From Theocolax elegans (taxonomy: Eukaryota > Arthropoda > Insecta > Hymenoptera > Cerocephalidae), in the NCBI GenBank assembly GCA_026168455.1, contig CM047431.1, positions 23,439,365 through 23,503,364 of the forward strand: a stretch of DNA of 64,000 nucleotides. Direction: 5' to 3'. Below the pieces are notes generated by a model that saw nothing but the letters and a program-made list of their open reading frames with translations, ran no database searches and was not told the origin of the DNA. Positions 1 to 10,818 of this stretch are shown here, piece by piece (the first letter of the stretch is position 1; every line of letters begins with the position of its first letter). The position numbers were made by a program, and so were the translations under genes.

Positions 1-1075
1 AAACGGTTACAAAGATAATAAAAACATATTCGTAGACATTTCAAAAAGCCCAGTTAGAATTTATTTTAATGGTATTAATTTTAATGAAATAAACATATTT
101 TTAAAAATATGGACAATTTCATACAAGTTAAAATTTTAATGTACATTTCCGTACCATATTAGAAGAACAATATATATTTAGTAATATATTACAGCAATTT
201 CATATTAATTGTGACTAGGCTTTTTAGAAAGTCTACAAATATGTTTTCATTATCTTTGTAACTGTTTGTGAATGTAGCAGATAGAAGATAGTGAATCATG
301 CAATAGAAAATATTAAAATCAGTATGGAAGTAATAACATCTCTTTAAGATTATATTATTTAACATTTCTAGTATTTATTTAACATATATTTGATTAATCC
401 AATTGTTAATTATGATGTAATTTCAATTACACTTTAGCAATTCTTATCTTACTTTATAAAAACTTACTGCAACAGAAAATACAGAAATTAAAATGGAATC
501 ATCAAGTTATCTGCTGAAAAATTAAGTACATCTGCTCAAAAAGTATACAACACAAAATTTATTTCATAATTGTTAGCCCTGGCGTATCTTACATCAATGT
601 CTGTTAAAACGTAAATATCTCTTTTTTATTGGTTAAAAATTATTTTTTGTATTTTTTTTCAAACCACTAAAATAGAGATATTTACGTTTTAATACATTAT
701 GGATAAATTAATATCGTACAATTAAATGAATATTACTTCCATACTTATTTTAGTATTTTCTATTCCATGATTTACTATCTTCTATCTGCTACATTCACAA
801 ACAATTACAATAAGATAATGAAAACATATTTGTAGACTTTTTAAAAAGCCTAGTTACAATTAATATGAAATTGCTGCAATATATTACTAAATATATATTG
901 TTCTACTAATATGGTACCGATATGTACATCAAAATTTTAACTTGTATTGTCCATATTTTTAAAAATATGTTTATTCCATTCCAATTAATACCATTAAAAT
1001 AAATTCCAACTGGGCTTTTTGAAATGTCTACAAGTATGTTTTTATTATTTTTGTAACTGTTTGTGAATGTAGCAT
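1..1075. repeat. Nested foldback (inverted repeat) element, left end cut by window
   Basis: The left arm (about 1-345) reappears as its reverse complement at about 700-1062, so the whole region folds on itself. Each arm also has inverted ends: a ~50-bp block containing GTAACTGTTTGTGAATGTAG and an AAGCC-flanked stretch occurs four times, near 1-55 (minus), 222-281 (plus), 786-840 (minus) and 1010-1073 (plus). A third inner inverted pair (602-621 / 674-693, AAAACGTAAATATCTCT) surrounds the centre. No protein is encoded. This looks like a non-autonomous foldback or MITE-like element. The right arm extends past the matching left-arm point, so the true left end lies outside the window. Confidence 0.75.
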
Positions 1076-1089
1076 TCAGAACAGACTGA

Positions 1090-1150
1090 GAAATGATTGA
1101 TCATGAAAGTTAAGCAGCATTGACCGCGGTTAAGAAGTGGATGGGTGAAT
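1090..1150 (+). repeat. 5S rRNA-like relic (possible SINE fragment)
   Basis: The stretch AAAGTTAAGCAGC followed by CGCGGTTA and TGGATGGGTGA has the order and spacing of the internal promoter (box A, intermediate element, box C) of a eukaryotic 5S rRNA gene. The 5' and 3' thirds of a 5S gene are not recognisable, so this is not a working rRNA gene. The same core occurs, better preserved, at 61975-62023 inside a SINE, so this may be an older relative of that element. Confidence 0.55.
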
Positions 1151-1269
1151 AACTAACATAAACAAAAAAATGCGTAATACTTTTTTTTATCTATTTAATG
1201 TTTTTTTGACAATTTTATTTGTTTTTACCTAATTTTTTTAGAGAATTATCTAAAAAAAATTATTTTATT

Positions 1270-1620
1270 TAATTTTTAGAGAAATCAGTACTGAATCAGC
1301 GTAAATTATTTTAACAGAGTATTGATTTGACACTGACTCTGAATTAAGTGAATACTGAATTTTTAAGGGCACATTGCCCTTCTTTAATCAATAATTTCAA
1401 AATTGATACAGTACTGATTCCATAATGATACAACATTGATTTATTACTGATTTTGTACTAATTTAGTAAGAAATCAGTTTTGCGTATTGGTGAGAACTTA
1501 CTACTGAGTCAGTATTGATTTTGATCAATATCAGTAGCTATTATTTATTAATTCCATAATGATTTCATCACAGAATCTATACGGAATCAATAGGAACTTT
1601 TTCAACGGGGATATACTAAT
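1270..1620. repeat. Degenerate ACTGAATCAGT-type repeat region
   Basis: Short words such as AATCAGTACTGA, TACTGATT and TCAGTATTGATT recur more than ten times in both orientations over about 350 bp, ending at TTTTTCAACGGGG. No ORF. Likely an old MITE-like repeat; the family is unknown to me. Confidence 0.4.
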
Positions 1621-1756
1621 TAACGTAACTAGTATATAATAAAAAAATTACACGTAAATCCACACGTACTTAAAAAAATTAAAATAAAAATAAATTGATA
1701 TAAACAAAAATCAATTAAGTTAAATTAGATTCACTACCGTTTATAATAAAATCCTA

Positions 1757-1900
1757 AATTATTTGGGCACCTATGTAAGCGCAGCTCGTATCACAAAAAA
1801 TCGCATTCTAAAAATTTATACTGTGTGCCTTGTAGGCGCAATCTAGAAATTAATATTGGGCATCATGTAAGCTCAATCTATTAATTTACGTTGGGCGCCA
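1757..1900 (-). repeat. Four tandem PBS-like motifs ahead of the LTR
   Basis: TTGGGCACCTATGTAAGC, GTGTGCCTTGTAGGCGC, TTGGGCATCATGTAAGC and TTGGGCGCCATGTAAC follow each other at roughly 35-60-bp steps. The last abuts the LTR at 1901. Read on the minus strand, the last is TGG CGCCCAACGT, matching the 3' end of tRNA-Lys (…ACGTTGGGCG-CCA), so it is the primer-binding site of the LTR element. The others look like degraded duplicates of the same junction. Confidence 0.55.
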
Positions 1901-2508
1901 TGTAACAGTTTGGCTGCCGCACGGATGTCTATTTTATTATCGCTGCTGCTCAGCGGTACGTTCGAACTTACCGTATTCAAATTAACGTATTTTTCCCGCG
2001 TTGCGGCGGCAGTTACCTGCCCGCTCTACCAAATCTGTTAAGTGTTAGTCTGAAACCGAGGTACTGTTTCAGTTAACAACCAGGTAAAACAATCAAATCT
2101 GTAATTGACCGCGAAACAGGAATATCGCGTCGAGCACTTGTCAACCAGAAATATACGAGCTCTTAGGATTACGGAAGGAACCGTACGAGGGTTAAAATTC
2201 AATTCTTCGAACACCGGATTGAAATGTAATAATAAACTGAATTTATTAAATTGAATATAAAAGATAAATTATAAACAAAATCTCTAATCGACGCCGAGGT
2301 CTACGCTTTTATTGCAAGTCGGTAAACGGCCGACTTGTAGAGAGAGGGGGGTAAAATATCGCGAACTAAAATAATATACCCAGTCAACGGGACTGGTATA
2401 AAGCAATAAGATTATCTATTAATTGCGAATAAAACACGATCGCGTGAAGTGGTACCACTTACTTTATACGTTGCTGTAGTCGTTGATAAACAACGACCAG
2501 CCGATGGG

Positions 2509-2544
<36 letters not shown>

Positions 2545-2955
2545 ACTGTCGCTGCGGTGTAGGACGGATTGTCCGTTCGCCAGTGCATCGAGGTTGTGTG
2601 GCTGCAGGTCGATGCAAGGTGTTGCACTACTCACTGCAAATGAAGGATTGGCCTGCAGTCGAAATACACGCACGAATGCACACGGAAAAATACAGCACAG
2701 CAAAGCTGAACACGGGACGCGGGGGGATCACACCTGTCGCGTATCACGGCGGCTATATCTCTCTTCTCAGCGCGCGCGAATCTCCCCTCACCTCTCTAAT
2801 CAGATGCGCGCGCGAAGTCGATCTCGCCCGTGTAGCCATGACGAACTGAGCCGATTGAATCTCCCCGGCCTGAGCCGATGCGAACATTAGGATACTGTTC
2901 GCCCGTGTTGCTCGAATTCGTCAAACGGTAAGGTAAACAATACCTTACCGTTACA
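1901..2955 (-). mobile_element. LTR of a Ty3/gypsy-type retrotransposon, minus orientation
   Basis: On the minus strand the segment begins TGTAACGG (2955 downward) and ends CTGTTACA (1901), i.e. TG…CA with matching short inverted ends. It is followed at once by a tRNA-Lys primer-binding site (1887-1900). It contains a (CT)n run near 2513-2542. The U3/R-like part (about 2290-2470) has a TATA-like CGTATAAAG on the minus strand. The same LTR family recurs in opposite orientation at 56910-57219. The internal region should lie left of 1901 but only an A-rich leader (about 1640-1890) is present; no gag or pol is visible, so the element is truncated. Confidence 0.65.
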
Positions 2956-3237
2956 GTGTATGTATATATATATACTAGGGGGGCTTAGCCCCCTGCACGC
3001 TTCGCGCGCCAACCCCCTATTTTTAATTTCGAAAAAGGTTTTTCGTAATTAATTTATTTAAAATAATGTTTTAAATTGTATTATTTTTTCACTGCCATGG
3101 ACCCCTTACAAATTAAACAGATTCACACAACACCTTGGAGGTACTGTTATAGTGCATTGGGTTTTATACCAAAAATTTAATTTTTTTTTTAAATACGCTG
3201 TAACAATGAGACTCATTTGCTACAAATTAAAAAAAAA
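2956..3237. other. Non-coding stretch; no gene seen
   Basis: It starts with a TA-rich run and a short perfect hairpin (GGGGGCTTAGCCCCC, about 2978-2993), then AT-rich sequence with an A-run at 3228-3238. I see no coding potential. Confidence 0.5.
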
Positions 3238-3309
3238 ACGGGCGTCAGGTGTTGAACCCGAGCCCCTTCGGATCCGAAGGCGTTCACGCTACCACTGCGC
3301 TACGCCCGC
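3238..3309 (-). tRNA. tRNA-like sequence (tRNA pseudogene or SINE head)
   Basis: Read on the minus strand it has a 7-bp acceptor stem, U8-A9, a D arm (GCGC/GCGT around AGTGGTA), an anticodon-like arm and a T arm (TCGGG-TTCAACA-CCTGA). It is followed immediately by a run of about ten T, the Pol III terminator. The A-box (TAGCGCAGTGG) and B-box (GGTTCAACACC) are both good. The anticodon arm is odd: CCTTC/GAAGG closes only a 6-nt loop (GGATCC), so no normal anticodon can be assigned. It is therefore probably a pseudogene or the head of a tRNA-derived SINE. Confidence 0.6.
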
Positions 3310-3634
3310 AATTGGTCGTAGCTGTACTTTTCCGCGTCTTCTGCTTACTGATACGCGCGCCATATGCCAAGAGCCGATTCTTGCGCTGGCCGCGTCGGTA
3401 CTACAGAGCCTTAAGTGACGGGGATCTGTACTCATACAGATCCACCACGTCACAACGCGTATAATTTATAAATAAAAGTTTTTACCAAAATTTTCTGTTA
3501 TGAAATCAGAATAAAAATAATTAAAAAAATAGATACATATTAAATGTTAACTGTAAATTTTAAACTATATGAATTCTTCTAATGATAAAATTTATAGTTA
3601 ATAATTATAAATGTTAATAAAAAATTAACCTATC
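3310..3634. other. AT-rich non-coding stretch; no gene seen
   Basis: Between the tRNA-like sequence and the duplicated block the sequence is moderately GC-rich to 3465 (with a GGATCTGTACTCATACAGATCC hairpin split around 3421-3443) and then AT-rich. No motif or ORF that I can support. Confidence 0.4.
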
Positions 3635-5230
3635 AAAAATAGTGAAGTGCATATACTTACTAAATTTTAGTATTTAGTAACTACTTATTAAAATTTTGTA
3701 TTATTTTAAACGGATCTAAATAGAACTTTACCTCCTAAAATTAATTTATTTAATGACAGGTGATTATCGCCAAAAGTTCTATGTCATTAATATTTTGTAC
3801 TTTTAAAGTGACAAAACTTTCTCCTTAAATAAATAAATTTTTGTATTAATTTTAAAGAACTATTTATAACATTTTAGCGGCATATAAATAAAAACCTGTT
3901 TCTTCCATCTCTCCCGTAATTTGTAATTTGCACCCTCTTTCAAAATTTGCGTTTTAATCCATAATTATACCCAATTTATTTTTCCCTTTAGTTACAGACC
4001 CCATATATTTATTTTAATTATTATAAACAAAGGCTTTCCTTAAATAACCTTTTGTTTCTAATAAATACATACTTGTTTATTTAAAATATTGTTTTATATA
4101 AATATACGTAATCTACTCACTTATATATCCATACAATTTTTAAATTTTGATTTAAATAATATTTAAATTAAATGCTACTAAATTAATAATTTTCGAAAAA
4201 CTTTTGAAATGTAACTCGTATTTTATATTGCCACTGTTAAAATTTGAATTTTCTATGGCCATTACTGTTTATAATAGAATTATCTTAAAACTGCAATAAT
4301 TAATGTACGTAATTTTTAACCCATTGTAAATCATATGGATAATTCGAATAGTGTATGTTATTATGCTTGATTAATATTTATTTTATCTTCAAACACTTTT
4401 GTATCGGTATTTAAAGCATTACATTAAATTTTAGATCCGTTATTATTATTGAGTAAACATTTAAAAATTTTATGAGTTTTATGAAGACCACTCTGTAGCA
4501 CAGAAAATTTCAGATTATTATATCTATATATATTGTAAAAAAATTTGCCAGCCAACACTACCGCTGCTGCTGTTTCAGAAATTTTCTATGAGGCAGGGTG
4601 GTGTTTTTCTGTGATATGCGTGTTGTATATTTATACATACACACACACACACACACACCCGTGCCGGGTTTGCTGGTCCCGCATTGTGGCGCCTCCCCAG
4701 GTGGTGAATAGGGGAATGCTTTCCAGATATGGATAGTACCGAAAAAATCAAATATTTGGGGCGAACCAAAACCAGATAGGGGAAGGTACCCCGAAATTAA
4801 ACCAAGTATGGATAGTGAGCTGAAAACAACACTACCCCAAGTGGGCATGGCAATCCTGTCAAATCCCGCCACTGATTCCGATCGGGTGAAAGTCCCGGTG
4901 GTCAGTGCTGGTCCCACGGATTTTGGGGGGGACCAAACTCACACCGTTAAAATGGTAAGTGCTGCGGAGGTTGGTCACTCGGCCTCTGTAGCATCTAATG
5001 CTACGTGTGACCTGCCCTCGATTGGGATGTCGAGTAACGCTGACAGAGCTTTTCTCCGTCTGCGTGAGAAGGTAGACACCCTGGTGGAGCTTGTTCTTAA
5101 TAAGAACAACATCCACAAAGAGCTGAAGAGTATGGCGAGAGCAACCAGCAGAGCTCTCAATGAATACGCGCGGGTGAACAGTGCTGTGTGTTCGACAGCG
5201 CTGAAAACTAAAATGGCGGATGCGCGTATG
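3635..5230. repeat. Tandem duplication, copy 1 (1,596 bp)
   Basis: The block starting AAAAATAGTGAAGTGC at 3635 is repeated base for base from 5231 to 6826 at a constant offset of 1,596. No difference was noticed by eye, including the length of the (AC)9 run. The left two thirds is AT-rich non-coding DNA; the right third is the 5' leader and start of ORF1 of an R1-clade element. Confidence 0.9.
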
Positions 5231-5266
5231 AAAAATAGTGAAGTGCATATACTTACTAAATTTTAG
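4808..5266 (+). pseudogene. 5' fragment of R1-clade ORF1, cut by the tandem duplication
   Basis: This 152-codon frame is identical to the first ~141 residues of the ORF1 at 6404 and then runs into the AT-rich start of the second duplicate, where a stop ends it. It lacks the basic region and both zinc knuckles, so it cannot act as a nucleic-acid-binding ORF1 protein. It exists only because the duplicated block contains the 5' end of the element. Its leader contains the same (AC)9 flank and 5' UTR as the downstream full copy. Confidence 0.85.
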
Positions 5267-6826
5267 TATTTAGTAACTACTTATTAAAATTTTGTATTAT
5301 TTTAAACGGATCTAAATAGAACTTTACCTCCTAAAATTAATTTATTTAATGACAGGTGATTATCGCCAAAAGTTCTATGTCATTAATATTTTGTACTTTT
5401 AAAGTGACAAAACTTTCTCCTTAAATAAATAAATTTTTGTATTAATTTTAAAGAACTATTTATAACATTTTAGCGGCATATAAATAAAAACCTGTTTCTT
5501 CCATCTCTCCCGTAATTTGTAATTTGCACCCTCTTTCAAAATTTGCGTTTTAATCCATAATTATACCCAATTTATTTTTCCCTTTAGTTACAGACCCCAT
5601 ATATTTATTTTAATTATTATAAACAAAGGCTTTCCTTAAATAACCTTTTGTTTCTAATAAATACATACTTGTTTATTTAAAATATTGTTTTATATAAATA
5701 TACGTAATCTACTCACTTATATATCCATACAATTTTTAAATTTTGATTTAAATAATATTTAAATTAAATGCTACTAAATTAATAATTTTCGAAAAACTTT
5801 TGAAATGTAACTCGTATTTTATATTGCCACTGTTAAAATTTGAATTTTCTATGGCCATTACTGTTTATAATAGAATTATCTTAAAACTGCAATAATTAAT
5901 GTACGTAATTTTTAACCCATTGTAAATCATATGGATAATTCGAATAGTGTATGTTATTATGCTTGATTAATATTTATTTTATCTTCAAACACTTTTGTAT
6001 CGGTATTTAAAGCATTACATTAAATTTTAGATCCGTTATTATTATTGAGTAAACATTTAAAAATTTTATGAGTTTTATGAAGACCACTCTGTAGCACAGA
6101 AAATTTCAGATTATTATATCTATATATATTGTAAAAAAATTTGCCAGCCAACACTACCGCTGCTGCTGTTTCAGAAATTTTCTATGAGGCAGGGTGGTGT
6201 TTTTCTGTGATATGCGTGTTGTATATTTATACATACACACACACACACACACACCCGTGCCGGGTTTGCTGGTCCCGCATTGTGGCGCCTCCCCAGGTGG
6301 TGAATAGGGGAATGCTTTCCAGATATGGATAGTACCGAAAAAATCAAATATTTGGGGCGAACCAAAACCAGATAGGGGAAGGTACCCCGAAATTAAACCA
6401 AGTATGGATAGTGAGCTGAAAACAACACTACCCCAAGTGGGCATGGCAATCCTGTCAAATCCCGCCACTGATTCCGATCGGGTGAAAGTCCCGGTGGTCA
6501 GTGCTGGTCCCACGGATTTTGGGGGGGACCAAACTCACACCGTTAAAATGGTAAGTGCTGCGGAGGTTGGTCACTCGGCCTCTGTAGCATCTAATGCTAC
6601 GTGTGACCTGCCCTCGATTGGGATGTCGAGTAACGCTGACAGAGCTTTTCTCCGTCTGCGTGAGAAGGTAGACACCCTGGTGGAGCTTGTTCTTAATAAG
6701 AACAACATCCACAAAGAGCTGAAGAGTATGGCGAGAGCAACCAGCAGAGCTCTCAATGAATACGCGCGGGTGAACAGTGCTGTGTGTTCGACAGCGCTGA
6801 AAACTAAAATGGCGGATGCGCGTATG
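5231..6826. repeat. Tandem duplication, copy 2 (1,596 bp)
   Basis: Second exact copy of 3635-5230. Here the element sequence continues past 6826 into the complete ORF1, so this copy marks the original arrangement and 3635-5230 is the extra one. No obvious microhomology at the junction (…GCGTATG joined to AAAAATAG). Confidence 0.9.
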
Positions 6827-7822
6827 GATGGAACGTGCCAAACGTCGCCCATCTTCCGCGCTGACGAGCGTCAAAGGAGGCCGGTGGAAAGGGAAAAGCC
6901 CTCACCACCTCAGCAACCCCCGGAGAAAAGGAAGAAGGGGTCAAAGCAGCCCACTAACAAAGGTGGGCCAGTAGATGCTTCGACATCCGTTCCTGAGACC
7001 GGTGGGAACCAGTCAAAGGTCCCTGACTGGGCCACGGTAGTGAAGAAGAGCAAAAAGAAGAAGAAGATGAAGCACAGCCAGCCGAAGCAGCAAGAACAGC
7101 AGAAACGTGCCAGCAAACCGGCCAAAGGCACGGCAGAACCTAAGGCCGGAGTAACACTCCCACGCCCAGATGCCGTCAAGATCAAGACATCTAGCGGGGG
7201 CTGTTCTTGCGCTGACATTCTCCGGAAGGTCAAGGCTGCACCGGAATTAAACACTAGGACACTAGGAGAATGGGTCACGCGTATCAGGCGCACCAGGGCT
7301 GGGGAGCTCCTCCTCGAACTGGGGCGACCCGGAACGGAAACGGCGGAGCTAAGGATAGTGGTGTCGTCCACCCTGAGTGGGTCAGCAGAGGTCCAGCTGC
7401 TGACTCACAAAGTGTCTATTACCATCAGGGACATGGACGAGTCCACGACAGCAACGGAGGTGGCCGCAGCGATTGCAGCAAAGATCGTGCCAAACATGGT
7501 ATCCCCGGATAATATTAAAACCAGGGGGTCCTACAGTGGCACTCTAGCTACGACCATCCAGCTTCCGGCAGTAGCTGCCAAAAAACTGCTGCAAGACGGG
7601 AAGCTCCGGATCGGATGGGTCAATTGCAGAGTTGGACTGCATGAGGTATCCTCGCGCTGCTACCGTTGCCACGAATCGGGACTCATCGCGAGGGAGTGCA
7701 AGAGCGCAGTCTACCGGTCAGCGCAATGCTATCGGTGCGGCCAAGAGGGCCACAAAGCAGTGGACTGCGAGGCCAAAGCAAAGACCTCGTATGAGGAAAG
7801 AGCACACATAAAAAATGATTAA
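6404..7822 (+). CDS. R1-clade ORF1 (gag-like, CCHC zinc-knuckle) protein
   Basis: An intact 472-codon frame. ORF1 proteins of this clade bind element RNA and direct it to the target. Visible parts are a low-complexity N-terminal half, a Lys-rich stretch near residues 212-225 (KKSKKKKKMK), a Gln/Lys-rich linker, a conserved central region, and two CCHC knuckles near residues 419-432 and 442-455. The second knuckle (CYRCGQEGHKAVDC) is intact. In the first (CYRCHESGLIAREC) the His is replaced by Leu, whereas copies at 11.2 kb and 18.1 kb keep His. The stop codon overlaps the ORF2 start (ATGATTAA at 7815-7822), a usual arrangement for reinitiation or coupled translation. The start ATG follows a leader conserved between copies 1 and 2. 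Confidence 0.85.
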   Translation: MDSELKTTLPQVGMAILSNPATDSDRVKVPVVSAGPTDFGGDQTHTVKMVSAAEVGHSASVASNATCDLPSIGMSSNADRAFLRLREKVDTLVELVLNKNNIHKELKSMARATSRALNEYARVNSAVCSTALKTKMADARMDGTCQTSPIFRADERQRRPVEREKPSPPQQPPEKRKKGSKQPTNKGGPVDASTSVPETGGNQSKVPDWATVVKKSKKKKKMKHSQPKQQEQQKRASKPAKGTAEPKAGVTLPRPDAVKIKTSSGGCSCADILRKVKAAPELNTRTLGEWVTRIRRTRAGELLLELGRPGTETAELRIVVSSTLSGSAEVQLLTHKVSITIRDMDESTTATEVAAAIAAKIVPNMVSPDNIKTRGSYSGTLATTIQLPAVAAKKLLQDGKLRIGWVNCRVGLHEVSSRCYRCHESGLIARECKSAVYRSAQCYRCGQEGHKAVDCEAKAKTSYEERAHIKND

Positions 7823-10818
7823 GGTGCTCCAAATAAACCTCAATCACTGCGCTGTGGCCCAGGACCTGCTGTCTCAGCTGGTCAGAGAGGAGAGAGCGGA
7901 CGTAGCGATAATCAGCGAGGAGTTCCGGGATCTCGAGAAGTCGAACTGGGTAAGGGATGCCACGGGCAAGGCGGCCATCTGGGTATGTGGAAATATACAC
8001 ATCTCCTGAAAGATGGTCGCCCCCCTTCCCAGCTTCATCTGGGTGGAGGTGGCGGGGGTACGCATGTACAGCTGCTACTTCCCGCCCAGCGATTCCACCG
8101 AGGACTTTGCGAGATCTCTGGATGCAGTCGTCACCAGTGCTCCGTCCTCACGGCTGCCGGTCGCAATCGGTGGGTACTTCAATGCTTGGGCGACGGACTG
8201 GGGCAGCCCAAAGACCAACGCGCGTGGTCGCGCACTCCTCGAGGCGTTCGCTCTACTGGGGCTGGAGATCGCTAACACAGGGACAACCCCGACTTTCACC
8301 AAAGCCGGCAGGTCGTCCATAGTCGACCTCACCTTCGTCGATCCTAGATTGACGGGGGGAGGGGGACTTGGCTGGAAAGTTAGCGATCGTTACACGGGTA
8401 GTGACCACCAAGCACTCGTGTACCAGCTCCAGCTGACCAGCGGGAGGACAAAGAGAGCAGGAAGAGGAGCAAGAGAAAGATGGGCACCAGCCACGTTTGA
8501 TCGTGAGACGTTCCTCTGCTCCCTTGAGGGGGCAAAAGTGGAGGGAACCGCCGAAAAAAAAGCACGAGGCCTCACGAATGCCTTAACAGCGGCTTGCGAT
8601 GCCTCTATGGCCGTGAGGTTCAACCCTCGCGGCCGTCCACCAATAATCTGGTGGAGTGAGGACATTGCAGAAAAGAGACGTGAGTGCCTGCGTGCCAGAA
8701 GGCTGCACCAAAGAGCGAGGGGAACACCGCGGTTCCAAGATCGTTCCGCAGAATACGAACAAAAGCGGAGGGATCTCAAGGTGGCCATCAAGGCTGCCAA
8801 GAGAAGGTGTTGGCGGGAGCTATGTGAGGAGGTGGACCACGACGCCTGGGTTAGACCGTATAAATTATGAATAAGATCAACCCCGGGGGCGCTGTTGCAC
8901 CCACCGACCCAGTTTTTCTGGACGGAGTCGTCTGCCACCTGTTTCCAGAACATCGGAAAAGGGCAGCAGAGGCGGGCCTGATAGCCACCATTGGTGCAGC
9001 CGGGTCACCAGACATTAGTGAAGCTGAACTGAGGATGGCCGCTAAAGGTATTTTCGTACGTAAAGCCCCAGGGCCTGACGAAATACCTGGCCTGGCCGTC
9101 AAGACAGCGGCGATGAGTGCTCCGGGCTTGTTCCTGGACGCATTCATCGCATGGCTAAGAGAAGGTTGCTTCCCGGCCCAGTTGAAGACGCAAAGGCTGG
9201 TACTCCTACCGAAGGGAAACAAACCCCCGGAGGAGCCATCATCTTATCGCCCGCTCTGTCTACTGGATATAGTCGGGTAGCTCCTGGAGGGGGTGATCTG
9301 CGCTAGGCTCGCAGTGGCCAATTGGTCGGGCCGGAGACCTCTCCGACAACCAGTTCGGCTTCCGAAAGGGTCGATCGACCATGGGCGCTATAGGCAGAGT
9401 TGTTGGTATAGCCACAAACGCCATTAATGCTGGTCGGTGTGCAAGGCGGATGTGTGCCATCATCACCTTGGACATCTGGAATGCCTTTAACTCTGCCAGA
9501 TGGGACGACATCATGCTGTCCCTGTAGCACTTCCAAGTGCCACTCTATCTCAGGGGGTCACCTCGAGTTAGCTGACTGACTGTACTGTGCTCGACGACAC
9601 CGACAACGGTGTACACTCCCACAACATCACGGGAGGCGTGCCGCAGGGTTCGGTCATTGGGCCCCTACTCTGGAACGCTGTCTATGACGGCCTGCTTAGG
9701 CAGCAACTTCCGGAGGGTGTCTCGATGGTGGCTTTCGCGAACGACGTGGCGCTAGTGGTGGTCGTAAAGAGTGTCGAAGAGATCGAATATCTCGGAGACG
9801 TCTCTATAGAAGTGGTCGCCACTTGGTTGAGAGACCACGGACTTAGTCTGGCGGCGGAAAAAACGGAGGCGGTGCATATCTCTCACACACAAAAGGAGAG
9901 GACCGCCACCTTCACGGTAGGTGTAAACGGAAACGGTCGGTGAAAACGTTGAAGTATTTAGGGGTTACACTAGACGCGCGGTTGTCGTCCAAACACCATC
10001 TCGCGAATGCAGGCTCAAAGGCGGCAAAGATGGCCCGTGCGCTGGCGGGCATCATGCCCAACATCGGGGGACCCCAGCAACCGCAAAGGTCCTTCCTTGC
10101 CTCGGTGGTGAGCTCCGTAATTTTATACGGAGCTCCTATCTGGGCTGATGCCCTGAACAGGCACAAGAGCTTTGGTCCTCCGTGTCAGAGGGCCTGCAGG
10201 ATAGCTGCGCTAAGGGTGGCCCCGGCGTACCGAACCGTATCTGACATTGCGCTCTCGGTGGTCACGGGGACCGCCCCCTTCGACCTCCTGGCAGCCGAAA
10301 GAGCTGAAAGACACCGTGAGGGTGGGCGACGCCTAGAAGAGAATCGCTGCCACAACCGATGGTCATTGCGGACCGTAGAGGAGTGGCAGCGGAGATGGGA
10401 CTCAGCCAGGGATGGCCGCTGGACCTACCGCATCATCCCGCGGATCCGGGAGTGGGCGAGCAGGAAACACGGCTTCCTCAGTTTCCAGCTTACCCAGGTG
10501 TTGACCGGGCACGGATGCTTCCGTAGCTACCTATTTCGTATAGGGGTCGACGGCAGCGCAGGGAGCCCGGATTGTCCAGGGGAGGACGAAGACGTGGAAC
10601 TCGTCCTCCTATGGTGTCCTCGTTTCAGGGAGGAACGGGACCAATTTCAAATCACTTGGAGTGGTCCCCTCACCCCTGAGGGCATCGGGGCGTGCCTGCT
10701 TGACTCCCAGGAGGGATGGAACGCGGTAGTGACCCTCTGTACGTCCGTAGTGGACAGGCTGGGTCTCATCAGAAGAGAAGAGGAGAAAGGAGTTGCGATG
10801 GCAGCGGTAGTGGGCTAG
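7815..10818 (+). pseudogene. R1-clade ORF2: APE endonuclease / reverse transcriptase, broken
   Basis: Order: AP-endonuclease domain (7815-8430), linker, reverse transcriptase (about 9000-10000), C-terminal Cys/His region (about 10560-10630). Breaks: an in-frame TGA at about 8007 (AGA in the minus-strand copy at 17.3 kb), a 4-base loss at about 8863 relative to the 48.5-kb fragment, a TAG at about 9278 (AAG there), further frameshifts around 9280-9590, and another at 9940. Endonuclease motifs QINLNH, ISEE and SDH are readable, but the GDFN motif reads GYFN. The RT box usually F/YADD reads FANDV. GVPQGS is present at about 9640. The C-terminal CCHC has lost its His (Leu) and probably its first Cys (Ser). 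Certainly inactive. Confidence 0.85.

Noticed and set aside
2412..2890. Small ORFs over the (CT)n and LTR region
   Set aside because: Overlap a dinucleotide repeat (RERERE) and LTR sequence; no start context or domain.
4545..4917. Short ORFs on both strands across the (AC)n run (also at 6141-6513 and 10900-11317)
   Set aside because: They depend on the dinucleotide repeat (VCVCVC / THTHTH peptides) and overlap the R1 leader; no independent support.
8390..8953. 187-codon minus-strand ORF opposite R1 ORF2 (also 48650-49279, 209 codons)
   Set aside because: Antisense shadow of the GC-rich RT/endonuclease coding region, present wherever that region is present; no motif.
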